Shown here: in pieces, positions 45,401 through 53,266 of the stretch
Layout of the letters: the number at the start of each line of letters is the position of its first letter
Numbering within the stretch: the stretch's first letter is position 1
Assembly (NCBI RefSeq): GCF_001456025.1
Contig: NZ_LMTZ01000114.1
Location: 1-64,000, forward strand
DNA: 64,000 nucleotides
Origin: Mastigocoleus testarum BC008
GTDB lineage: Bacteria > Cyanobacteriota > Cyanobacteriia > Cyanobacteriales > Nostocaceae
Direction of reading: 5' to 3'
Made by a program: the position numbers and the translations under genes
Notes under the pieces: model-generated
The model's input: the letters and a program-made list of their open reading frames with translations, nothing else
The model's database searches: none
Told to the model about the DNA's origin: nothing

Positions 45401-45789
45401 TTTCTATCTTCAGCTTTCTCAATGGCTGGAAGCTTAGCGCCAATCAGTTCTACACCATATTCATCTAAAACTCCATTTTTAGAAAGCTCCACAGCAATGT
45501 TAAGAGCTGTTTGCCCCCCCATTGTTGGTAGCAGAGCGTCAGGACGCTCTTTGGCAATAACTTTTTCGACTAATAATGGTGTTAATGGTTCAATATATGT
45601 TCGTTCTGCCGTTTCTGGATCGGTCATTATGGTTGCAGGGTTGGAATTTACCAACACTACTTCATAGCCTTCTTCTCGTAGCGCTTTGCAGGCTTGAGTT
45701 CCAGAATAATCGAATTCGCAGGCTTGTCCAATGACAATTGGACCAGAACCTAAGAGCAGAATTTTCCTAATATCATCACGGCGGGGCAT
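42433..45789 (-). CDS. carB: carbamoyl-phosphate synthase large subunit
   Basis: About 1118 residues; makes carbamoyl phosphate for arginine and pyrimidine synthesis with the CarA glutaminase. Two ATP-grasp halves are visible, the first opening DDIRKILLLGSGPIVIGQACEFDYSGTQA and the second PKVMILGGGPNRIGQGIEFDY, plus the C-terminal MGS-like regulatory domain (FGLMATSGTLQVLREHGLDV). I use the ATG at MPRRDD; the longer frame starts with TTG and is outside family limits. At the start of the second ATP-grasp half there is an extra roughly 30-residue stretch (QESEAEKSETQKSQTQ...) encoded by a 15-bp array, just before KIWGTSPDSID. carA is not adjacent. Confidence 0.97.
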   Translation of the reverse strand: MPRRDDIRKILLLGSGPIVIGQACEFDYSGTQACKALREEGYEVVLVNSNPATIMTDPETAERTYIEPLTPLLVEKVIAKERPDALLPTMGGQTALNIAVELSKNGVLDEYGVELIGAKLPAIEKAEDRKLFNEAMVRIGVKMCPSGTASSLEEAKLIATKIGAYPLIIRPAFTMGGTGGGIAYNEEEFAEMAQGGLDASPVSQILIDQSLIGWKEYELEVMRDLADNVVIICSIENIDPMGIHTGDSITVAPAQTLTDKEYQRLRDMAVKIIREIGVETGGSNIQFAINPVDGEAIVIEMNPRVSRSSALASKATGFPIAKMAAKLSVGYTLDEIKNDITKQTPASFEPTIDYVVTKVPRFAFEKFPGSQAVLNTQMRSVGEAMAIGRTFNESFQKALRSLETGRAGWGCDIKEKLPSGEQTRAQLRTPNPERIFAVRHAMQLGIKNEEIYELTGIDPWFLDKMQQLLEVEKFLKRTSLAELTKEQLFEVKRQGFSDKQIAFATKTTEDEVRNYRKQLNIIPVYKTVDTCAAEFEAFTPYHYSTYEEETEVVPTNKPKVMILGGGPNRIGQGIEFDYCCCHAAFALGDAGYETIMVNSNPETVSTDYDTSDRLYFEPLTKEDVLNIVEAENPVGIIVQFGGQTPLKLAVPLQKYLQDLEAQEFANQESEAEKSETQKSQTQESEVCGGESSGFTMPKIWGTSPDSIDIAEDREKFEKILDELKIAQPPNGIARSYKDALIVAKRIGYPVVVRPSYVLGGRAMEIVYSDVELERYMTFAVQVEPEHPILIDKFLENATEVDVDAIADLTGEVTIGGIMEHIEQAGIHSGDSACALPSMSLPPEILTQIRHWTAELAKALKVVGLMNIQFAVVGLNNDSPQVYILEANPRASRTVPFVSKATGVPLAKIASLVMSGRTLKELEFTKEVIPEHIAVKEAVLPFDKFAGTDTILGPEMRSTGEVMGIDCDFGRAFAKAEIAAGELLPLTGTVFVSMNDRDKAATVPVAKEFIELGFGLMATSGTLQVLREHGLDVELVLKLHEGRPHVLDAIKNRKIQLIINSPSGEEAQSDARLIRRTALGYKIPIITTLAGARATVAAIRSLQRTTLDVKIIQDYCVTT
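43734..43793. repeat. in-frame 15-bp tandem repeat within carB
   Basis: Four 15-bp units with core TCTGATT(C/T)TT at 43734, 43749, 43764 and 43779, encoding a Ser/Glu/Gln pentapeptide repeat on the minus strand. Bases resemble the TTCTGACTC heptamer class seen at 52941. Confidence 0.85.
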
Positions 45790-46378
45790 AGTTGTTGATT
45801 CGGAGTAGGAGGACAGGAACGTGACATTGATTTTAAAGGTCTTTGTCTCCAATTCGTCTGATTCACCACCAGGTTTTCTTGATTTGATGACATTAAGCCT
45901 AACAACATGTCAAATTTGTACGATTTTATGGTAGTTACAGTTAAATTGGCGACCTCAAATCAATGCTCCATTACCAAAAGAATAAAACCTAAAAAATAGT
46001 AATAGATATTATTCATCCGCGCATGGGTATTGAAAAGTACCCTATCAATTATTTCTGCAAACTAATGGCCTTTAGCCTTAAATACCACAATGCAGAAACA
46101 TTGATTTTAAACATCAGCTTTATTTATTTATTTCATATACTAGTATTACTATTTTATACCTATGTCTATTGAAATTTTGATTGAAAATCTTATCGGAAAT
46201 CTTATATCTTCTGATATGTGAAGCAACAATTAAATTTTAATTTATTTTCTTCCTTGATTGGCTTATGTAAATCATTGATATTTTACTATCATTTAAATGT
46301 AAAGTTATATGTTTAAATGATTGTTTATAAATCATTTTGTCATAGTCCGTAAGACAAAAAATATACAAAATACAAATT
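45790..46378. other. intergenic region upstream of carB
   Basis: AT-rich, no gene. It should contain the carB promoter and leader but no known riboswitch or attenuator pattern was recognised. Confidence 0.45.
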
Positions 46379-46424
46379 AAAGGCAGAGGAACGAAGGAAT
46401 CGTAACCTCTGCCTTTTTCTTATA
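46379..46424 (-). terminator. Rho-independent terminator of dps
   Basis: AAAGGCAGAGG (46379-46389) and CCTCTGCCTTT (46406-46416), perfect 11-bp arms with a 16-base loop, about 75 bases past the dps stop. T-rich on both sides (TTTTTC on plus; TTAATTTGTATTTTG on minus), so it may work both ways. Confidence 0.85.
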
Positions 46425-46492
46425 GTTATTTCCGAAAAGTTATTACCAAATCATTTTTGGTATAAAACAGAAATATTTAGGATGTAAAAGAA

Positions 46493-47047
46493 TTAATTAG
46501 TAGAAGCTTGTACATACCCTAAAGTTAAACTATCCTTTGCTAGGAAGTGAGCCAAATGATATGCACGTTCTTCAGTCTTAAGGAGTATGGTTTCGTACAA
46601 ATGACGGGTCGCACGGTCACCCAAACTCTCAGCCTGAGAAGCTTGACGGCGAATTAAAGTAATCAAAGCTTGTTCTGCTTTGAGGTCATTTTCTAACATT
46701 TGTCGGCAATTATAAACGCCATCTTGCTCTGGTTCAAAACAGCATAATTCTGCTAATTTGCTAAAGCTTGCTACAGGTACTCCACCTAAGCCATTTAGGC
46801 GTTCACCAATGTCATGAATATGTCCTTGTACCTCATCAAAACTCTCGTTAAAGAACTCATGTAATGAGTAAAATTCTGCTCCTTCAACAACAAAATGATG
46901 CTTTTGATACTGTATGTAAAGTGCCTGAAAACTTGCTAAGGCAACATTAAAACCTTCACAAACTGGCTCAGTAACACTGCGATCTAACAAGACTGGATTG
47001 TCATAAACCTGACCAAAGTTATGCACTAAAGTTTGTGTTTCAGACAT
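46493..47047 (-). CDS. dps: Dps-family ferritin-like protein
   Basis: A 184-residue four-helix protein of the Dps family, which oxidises and stores iron in a dodecameric shell and protects DNA. The inter-subunit ferroxidase signature is FQALYIQYQKHHFVVEGAEF with SLHEFFNESFDEV (His, His, Asp/Glu ligands); the following helix is HIHDIGERLNGLGGVPVAS. There is a strong ribosome site (GAGAGGAG) before the ATG and a terminator behind. Cyanobacteria carry several Dps paralogues with differing metals; which one this is cannot be decided. Monocistronic. Confidence 0.93.
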   Translation of the reverse strand: MSETQTLVHNFGQVYDNPVLLDRSVTEPVCEGFNVALASFQALYIQYQKHHFVVEGAEFYSLHEFFNESFDEVQGHIHDIGERLNGLGGVPVASFSKLAELCCFEPEQDGVYNCRQMLENDLKAEQALITLIRRQASQAESLGDRATRHLYETILLKTEERAYHLAHFLAKDSLTLGYVQASTN

Positions 47048-47830
47048 TGTTCCTCTCCTCTCTTTTTCTGCAGTTATAATTGCAAACTGCTTAATCCCTA
47101 CATATTAGCATCTAAAAAATAAAAAATCCCTCACAATATAATCCAATCAAAAATTTTTTTATTAATACAAATATTAATGACTAATTTTTATTAAAAATTC
47201 TATTTTTTCATCAAAATAAATAAGTCTATTTACCGCTTATTAAAGACAAAAATTCTTAATTTTTAAATCGTATTTGCACTGGTAAGAGTTCCAAACAAAA
47301 TAAGATATATTTGCATTACCATAATGATTAAATAAAAAATATTTTCTTTCGAGTTACAGAGTTTATTCATAAGATAAATTAAACACATGCAATGAGGCGT
47401 GATTAGTAGTAAACAACGAATTTTCAAATATATAAAGGACTTTTTATCAAAATAAATGTATTTTTTTTTACTTTTTTGCTGCTCCACTGTGAGGTGAAGG
47501 CTGTAGATATGGGGCTGCCTGCAAGTAAATATTTCGCTTGATGATGAGCAATTTTTCTTATTTTTTTATTTTTTTTGCAAAACTAATGAGAAATGTTTGC
47601 AGTTAATGTATCCTGTAATAGAGGGGCAAGCTAGCTAAGAATTAATTCCAAGAAGTTTTAAGCTTCTTGTATTTGTCGTCTTATTAACCAGTAGTTTCAT
47701 GCTTCACGCGTGGCATGATGTGCAAATTATTTTTCTTGTTCTAGCGAGCAAGCTGCATCTTTACAGCTTGTTTGTATCGACAAAGCTTAATAGTTCTCCA
47801 AGCTTTATTGCACTTTGAGGGTCATTAGAT
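47048..47830. other. intergenic region upstream of dps
   Basis: About 780 AT-rich bases with divergent promoters expected for dps and the downstream plus-strand gene. A 74-codon minus-strand frame (47263-47487) is not protein-like. No Fur or PerR box can be claimed. Confidence 0.45.
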
Positions 47831-48088
47831 TTGGAAGGTTCAATTTCTAACTACAGTTTCAAGCAGGTTGTAAAAGTAAGTCGGACAGATCGCTGGGAAG
47901 TTTATCGGCGCTTACAGGAATTAGAAATTCCTTGTCAGTGTCAAACAAATCAAGAACTGACAGTGGAGGTTTCTAACATTGCAACAGCAGTTCAAGTTTG
48001 GAGTGTTGTACGTCAATTAAATGCTGAACGCCAAGACTTGATAGAAATTCTTGAAGAGTGTTGGCATTATCGTTATCACAAATTATAA
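47831..48088 (+). CDS. conserved small cyanobacterial protein, unknown
   Basis: An 85-residue protein starting with TTG, with GAGGG ten bases upstream. Sequence SNYSFKQVVKVSRTDRWEVY, RRLQELEIPCQCQTNQEL and AVQVWSVVRQLNAERQDLI looks conserved and well folded (alpha/beta), and I recall similar small cyanobacterial proteins without a named function. Two cysteines in PCQCQ. It is upstream of the ferredoxin-domain gene on the same strand, 132 bases away. Confidence 0.75.
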   Translation: MEGSISNYSFKQVVKVSRTDRWEVYRRLQELEIPCQCQTNQELTVEVSNIATAVQVWSVVRQLNAERQDLIEILEECWHYRYHKL

Positions 48089-48220
48089 ATAATGTCTTCT
48101 TTCATGCAGTGAAGCTGATTCATTGCAAACAAGTTTTGATTTTAAGCAGAGTTTGACGTTAGTCATAAGTGCATCGCAACATCATTCACATTTTTTGTTT
48201 GTAAAAAATAGGTTTGGACA

Positions 48221-48889
48221 ATGGGTAAATCTCATAAAACAGAAATATCCGATTTTTGCTTAGAGGGTGCTTTCCGACATTTAGTCATTAAAGACCGCTA
48301 TAAGCTCAAAGGTTTGGTATTGGATACTGATGAAGGTGAAGTTTACGTTAAGTTAGCCAAACATTTGCGGATCGCTTTCGATTGGAGATTAGCAGTAGGT
48401 ACTCAACTAAAAGTATGGGGAACTAAAAAATATTATTTAAAAAGTGGGGAAATTAAGCTAAAAGCCGAACAAATTAGAGCCGCAAATCCCCAATTACAGG
48501 CAGATAGAGTAAATGGAAGTGTAAAAAAAGCAAGCAATCCTCTCGTTGCTTCTCCTGGATTAGCTAATAAACCTGCCAAAAAAGATAAGAAAACAAATAT
48601 TTTAGTTTGTCAAAAATCAGATTGTATGAAGCGCGGTGGTAAAGCTTTGTGTCAAGCTTTAGCTGCAGCAATTAGCGATCGCGGTTTAGAAGGACAAGTC
48701 AATATTAAGGGTACTGGCTGCATGAAGAAATGTAAGGCTGGACCAAACTTAGTAATGCCGGATAAAACTCGTTACAGTCGTATTCAGGCTAAACAAGTAG
48801 CAGCACTTATGGAAAAACATTTCGGTTCTCCGAAGATTGAAGAAAAAGAAGAGGATTTAGTTGAAAATCCAATGCCTGTGGCTAGTTAG
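48221..48889 (+). CDS. thioredoxin-like [2Fe-2S] ferredoxin-domain protein
   Basis: A 222-residue protein. The C-terminal domain (about 125-205) is the thioredoxin-fold [2Fe-2S] ferredoxin type: ILVCQKSDCMKRGGKALCQAL and GTGCMKKCKAGPNLVMPD supply cluster cysteines. The N-terminal domain (LEGAFRHLVIKDRYKLKGLVL, KVWGTKKYYLKSGEIKLKAE) is a beta-rich module of unknown role, joined by a basic linker. A similar domain pair occurs in cyanobacterial redox proteins by recall. Electron partner unknown. Confidence 0.88.
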   Translation: MGKSHKTEISDFCLEGAFRHLVIKDRYKLKGLVLDTDEGEVYVKLAKHLRIAFDWRLAVGTQLKVWGTKKYYLKSGEIKLKAEQIRAANPQLQADRVNGSVKKASNPLVASPGLANKPAKKDKKTNILVCQKSDCMKRGGKALCQALAAAISDRGLEGQVNIKGTGCMKKCKAGPNLVMPDKTRYSRIQAKQVAALMEKHFGSPKIEEKEEDLVENPMPVAS

Positions 48890-49271
48890 AATATATCAGT
48901 AATAGTTATCAGTTTACTCTGTTGCGAACGCTCAGTTTTTATTGCTAATTTTTGATCTGTAGTTAGGACTTATCTGTCAGAATTGAACAGATTCAATAGT
49001 TAATTTTTGGTGTGTAGTTGGGCTATTATTTACCCCTAATCAATACCTCATTTTTTTCATAGTGCAACTACAAACCACTTATGGCGCTACGCGCAAGTCA
49101 AAAATTAAAAACATTAAAACGTTTACAACCAATTAAACTAGCCCATTATTTGCCTTCTTCTACAACTTTTTATGATGTAAGTTTTCCAAAATGTGCAAAA
49201 TAGAGGCATTTGAAAATAGATAAGGATTAGATTAATATATTTCCGTAAATTAAAATAAATCGCTTATTGTA
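48890..49271. other. intergenic region
   Basis: AT-rich; contains one dispersed-repeat piece (GCGCTACGCGCAAGTC, near 49083) shared with 39030. No gene seen. Confidence 0.5.
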
Positions 49272-49598
49272 ATGCTTTCTGGAAAGATTGCAATAGTTTC
49301 TTTGTCTGCTGGAATTGTCGCTGCTGCTTTTCCTAGCTTTATTGATAGTATTTTTAAAAAATTTTCAACAGAAACAAATACTTTAAATCTCAGGGAAATT
49401 ATAAATAGATTTTTGCTTGTAGGTTGTCTTGGAGGTTGGTTGATAGGCATAATATTTTATGCATTTGCTATTCATGAGCCCAAACCCATACAAACAATTT
49501 TTATTTATTCAATAATTATCGGAATCATTGCTCCAACTTTATCAAATTTATTTTTATTTACATATCGCAAACTGTTTCCTAGGAAAGAAATTACATAA
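49272..49598 (+). CDS. small membrane protein, unknown (pair member 1)
   Basis: A 108-residue protein with three predicted membrane helices (about 5-25, 45-65, 75-98) and a charged end YRKLFPRKEIT. Not recognised. The loop FIDSIFKKFSTETNTLNLREI and the glycine-rich second helix GCLGGWLIGIIF resemble the convergent gene at 49712-50068, suggesting distant paralogues. Its codon and base use is AT-rich like the surroundings. Confidence 0.65.
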   Translation: MLSGKIAIVSLSAGIVAAAFPSFIDSIFKKFSTETNTLNLREIINRFLLVGCLGGWLIGIIFYAFAIHEPKPIQTIFIYSIIIGIIAPTLSNLFLFTYRKLFPRKEIT

Positions 49599-49711
49599 GT
49601 TAAAATAAGTGAACCATAAATATATAGAGATTTTATATATAAAAATAAATGTATAAAAGTTAGCTAAAAAATAATTTTATTTGATTATCTCAATGAAAAA
49701 TTTTTGGTTAA

Positions 49712-50068
49712 TTAACTTTGATTTCGTGAAGATATGCGCTCAAATAGTTTATTTGTAATACCTACAACAGGAAAAATTAGTATCGCATAAGGAATAAATG
49801 ACTGAGTAATATTTTCAGTTGATGTTGTCTCATCGAAAATCAAAGTAATAAACACTCCCAAACCAACTAGAATCCCACAAATAAAACCAGAGTAAACATA
49901 TTTTGGTAAAAGGTTATTAATATTTATTTCTTTCTGATTGACGAATTTATCAAAAGTATCTTCAATACTGCATTGAACTAAGCCACCAAAAAATCCAGCA
50001 ACAGCACTAAATAATATACTCTTATCCACTTCTGTTAGCTGAGACAAAAAAGATATTCTTTCAATCAT
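49712..50068 (-). CDS. small membrane protein, unknown (pair member 2)
   Basis: A 118-residue protein with three predicted membrane helices (about 17-35, 57-77, 92-107). It shares with pair member 1 the order AG...(helix), (I/E)D(S/T)(I/F)(F/D)KF, an Asn-rich loop, a Gly-rich helix (GFICGILVGLGVFI) and a late NLF/NKLF followed by basic residues. Function unknown. It lies 25 bases beyond the frame-restored GNAT gene end on the same strand, so the two could be an operon. Confidence 0.65.
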   Translation of the reverse strand: MIERISFLSQLTEVDKSILFSAVAGFFGGLVQCSIEDTFDKFVNQKEININNLLPKYVYSGFICGILVGLGVFITLIFDETTSTENITQSFIPYAILIFPVVGITNKLFERISSRNQS

Positions 50069-50166
50069 AATTCAAAATATCTAATTTTTATTATTAACTA
50101 TTAGTTTGTAGAGGTGACCAGATGTATTCAATATTTGCTTGTCCATTAATTTTGTTTGTGGACGTA

Positions 50167-50571
50167 CTACCTGTAAAAAAAACCATGCTTGACATAAAAA
50201 TAACAAGCTTTTGTATTACTTTGTAATGTTGTGAGTCTAAGACCTTGGGGACAAATTGTTTTAGCTTTATTAATTAATGCCGAACCAATACCTTGATTTT
50301 GAAAGATTGGATCTACAAAGATTTGATTTAATTCACCAGTGGTTTTGCTATTGTCAACTCTAAATACTACGATAAAGCCTACTACCTGACTTTTAATATC
50401 TGCAACCCAAACTTCACCTCTGCATAAAATTTCATCACGAAACCGTTTTTCCCATAGATAATAAGGCTGTGGATGTCGAATGTTTGGAAATGAATAATGC
50501 CAAGTTTTGTACCAAAGTTGAACTATTTTGCTCAAATCTTGTGATTCACAAATTCTAACTATTGCTTTCAT
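50167..50571 (-). CDS. GNAT acetyltransferase, apparently frameshifted near its end
   Basis: A 134-residue GNAT protein: N-terminal IVRICESQDLSKIVQLWY, the acetyl-CoA loop ELNQIFVDPIFQNQGIGSALI (Q/R-x-x-G-x-G) and CYFYVKHGF near the end. It stops at HGFFYR, earlier than GNATs usually do. Just before the stop lies a run of eight A (50175-50182). Removing one base makes the frame continue GSTSTNKINGQANIEYIWSP to a stop at 50094, a typical GNAT C-terminus (NG...YxW). So it is a recent frameshift, a sequencing error, or a slippage-expressed gene. Substrate unknown. Confidence 0.85.
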   Translation of the reverse strand: MKAIVRICESQDLSKIVQLWYKTWHYSFPNIRHPQPYYLWEKRFRDEILCRGEVWVADIKSQVVGFIVVFRVDNSKTTGELNQIFVDPIFQNQGIGSALINKAKTICPQGLRLTTLQSNTKACYFYVKHGFFYR

Positions 50572-51521
50572 CGCTCGAAGCTTTGGGGTATGGGAAATAG
50601 GAATTTATGAATTTCCTTAAGTCATAGATTTTGAATGTATGAAAAACCTTGAATCATTGCTGTAGGGAGTTTCTGTAAATCTTATGTAGCGTTTACCCAT
50701 CCCTTCGCCAGTATCTTACAAGTCTTGCTTAAATTTCAAAAATGTAATTTCTAATAGAATTAATACCGACCTAAAACAAGGAATTAGTGCTTTAGGTCGG
50801 TCGACACCCTGATGACTAAGGTTAATCTTCTCTCATATAAGTCTAAGTTGACCACCAAAGATAAAAGTTTTAAGCATAAAAGTTAATTCTTCGTTTAAAA
50901 AATATCACAGACAAATAGCCCAAACCTTTGTAGGAACTTAATTTGTGATAATTTTGAAATCAAGCTACTAGCATATCTCTATATTGCTTATAATTTAGTA
51001 AAAGAAAAATAACTAATTTAAGAAAATTTTTGCCCACCGGTACATCAATAAATCCCAAGACAAGGAATTTAAGATTTTTCAGCTTATGCTTCTGTCATGA
51101 CTTTCCTCCAGTAATTTATAGCCTGAAAACTTGTGCTACTTCTATTAAATAATTTTGTGAATAACTGTGATTGATATAGTCTTACTTTAGGGGTCTCTCA
51201 ACAGGATTTTGATAAACAATCGATAAGGGGTAAGCACCCTCGTGCTTACATTGCTATATTGTGATATATGAATAACTTCAATAATTTGCAGAGCATTTCT
51301 GATCGCTCTCATTTTTCTTTAATGAGTCGTGAAAAATAAGGAAATCTGAGCTTGAAAGGCGAACCACATCCTATCCCATACGTATTTGCCCTAGATTTTA
51401 TGGGGTTTGAGGTGCCTTCAATGGCTGTAAAGTCTAATGGCTATGACATCCTTAAAACTCCAATATGCATTGTATTGAATTACCTAATTTCTATTCAGTA
51501 CCCATTATTGTGTAGCTTGAT
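50572..51521. other. intergenic region with two hairpins
   Basis: CCGACCTAAA (50766-50775) and TTTAGGTCGG (50791-50800) are perfect 10-bp arms with a 15-base loop; GTAAGCAC (51230-51237) and GTGCTTAC (51242-51249) form an 8-bp stem with a 4-base loop. Neither is followed by a T-run. No gene supported; a frame at 51352-51579 overlaps the next gene and looks random. Confidence 0.6.
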
Positions 51522-52874
51522 ATGGGGCAACAGAAGTCAAGACGGAAGCGTGGTGTTATCCTCACCACCAAAGGTTTGAACAAATTCTTTGAAGCAAGAG
51601 AATCACAAGAGGTTGAGAAAAATTATGGATACCGATATACCTTAGAAGAATTGAGCGATCGCACGGGCTTGGTTCCAATGACAATAACCAAGGTTTTAAA
51701 TTGCAAAGCAGGAGTTGACAAACAAACACTTTTGCAACTTTTCAAAGCTTTTGGTTTGGAATTAAGAAAAAGCGATTATACGTTTCCAACTCCAGCATTG
51801 GTACAAAGTAAATCTGAAATCCTTCGGCGAACTGATTGGGGGGATGCAATTGACGTATCGGTTTTTTATGGACGTGAAGATGAGCTTCAAACTTTACAAG
51901 ATTGGATTGTCAAAGATTGCTCTCGCTTCGTGGCGGTTTATGGAATTGGTGGGATCGGTAAAACAGCTCTTTCAGTCAAGCTAGCTCAGAGAATTCAAGA
52001 AAAATTTGAATTTGTTATTTGGCGCAGTATTCGCAATTCTCCTTCTGTTGAAGAAATTATCGGCAAATCTATCCAATTTTTTGCTGACGATCAAACAATA
52101 AATTTACCAGAATCTTTGTTTAACAGGTTATCCTTATTTCTTCATTATCTAAAAGCTCATCGCTGTTTAATAATACTCGATGGCATAGAAACAATTTTTC
52201 AAGGTGGGGAGCCTGTAGGACAATATCGGGAAGGATACGAAGGTTATAGTGAGTTATTTAAATTGGTGGGAGAAACTTCTCATCAAAGTTGTTTGCTGAT
52301 TGCATCTCGGGAAAAACCCAAGGAAATTATCTCTTTAGGTGGTGCAAGTTTACCGGTGAGGTCTTTACAAATTGTGGGCTTAGAAACAGCAGATGTGAAA
52401 GCCATTTTAAATTCTAAAGGGATATTGAATGTTAGCGATGCCGAATGCTTACAACTTATTGAGTCCTATGGGGGGAATCCCCAAGCATTAAAGATAGTTG
52501 CGACATCAATTCAAGATTTATTTGCTGGCAATATTTCTGAGTTTTTTGCTCAAAATATCACTGTATTTGGCGATATTCAGGAATTATTAGACCAACAATT
52601 TAACCGATTATCTGTTTTAGAGCAGGAAATTATGTACTGGTTAGCAATGAATCAAAAACCAGTCAAACTCAATCAATTTAGTCAAAATATTACTTATCCT
52701 GAAAAATTACCCCAAGTTTTAGGAGCTGTGGAGTCTTTGAGACGGCGATCGCTATTGGAGAATAATCATGGTTTCTTCAGTCTGAAGCCAGCAGTGAGAG
52801 AGTACGTTAATCAAAAAAGATTGGTTGAGGGGGTTTTTAAGGAAGAGAATGAATTGGTAATTGGTAATTGGTAA
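51522..52874 (+). CDS. HTH + NB-ARC (STAND) ATPase
   Basis: A 450-residue signal-transduction ATPase. The N-terminal domain (about 10-80: RGVILTTKGLNKFFEA, YTLEELSDRTGLVPMTITKV, LLQLFKAFGLELRKSDY) is the HTH-like module common on cyanobacterial STAND proteins. The NB-ARC core has Walker A GIGGIGKTALS (about 145), Walker B CLIILDGIE and a GNPQALKIVA GLPL-like motif, then a winged helix. Relatives usually carry C-terminal WD40 or TPR sensor repeats; here the frame ends inside a GGTAATT heptamer array, with the last residues LVIGNW array-encoded. It may be a truncated or minimal STAND. Confidence 0.88.
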   Translation: MGQQKSRRKRGVILTTKGLNKFFEARESQEVEKNYGYRYTLEELSDRTGLVPMTITKVLNCKAGVDKQTLLQLFKAFGLELRKSDYTFPTPALVQSKSEILRRTDWGDAIDVSVFYGREDELQTLQDWIVKDCSRFVAVYGIGGIGKTALSVKLAQRIQEKFEFVIWRSIRNSPSVEEIIGKSIQFFADDQTINLPESLFNRLSLFLHYLKAHRCLIILDGIETIFQGGEPVGQYREGYEGYSELFKLVGETSHQSCLLIASREKPKEIISLGGASLPVRSLQIVGLETADVKAILNSKGILNVSDAECLQLIESYGGNPQALKIVATSIQDLFAGNISEFFAQNITVFGDIQELLDQQFNRLSVLEQEIMYWLAMNQKPVKLNQFSQNITYPEKLPQVLGAVESLRRRSLLENNHGFFSLKPAVREYVNQKRLVEGVFKEENELVIGNW

Positions 52875-52915
52875 TTGGTAATTGGTAATTGGTAATTGGT
52901 AATTGGGGATTGAGG
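52853..52915. repeat. heptamer array (GGTAATT class)
   Basis: About eight GGTAATT units. The last codons and stop of the NB-ARC gene lie in its first units. Confidence 0.93.
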
Positions 52916-52940
52916 ATTGGCGACTGGGGATTGGGGATTA

Positions 52941-53156
<216 letters not shown>

Positions 53157-53266
53157 TGCGCGCAGCGCTTTTGCTTAACAAACAAATAAAAAAACATAGA
53201 GACGCACTATGTACGTCTCCAGTTGGTGAAGTAATTTTGTTTTACGTCTTTGTTTGTGAGAGAAAA

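Noticed and set aside
45790..45852. TTG-started extension of carB
   Set aside because: CarB relatives start at MPRRDDIRKI; the TTG extension has no family support.
46379..46424. Riboswitch or leader element for carB
   Set aside because: It is a simple perfect stem with T-runs behind dps and far from carB's start; a terminator explains it.
47263..47487. 74-codon minus-strand frame upstream of dps
   Set aside because: Random-looking content and a frame through A/T homopolymers.
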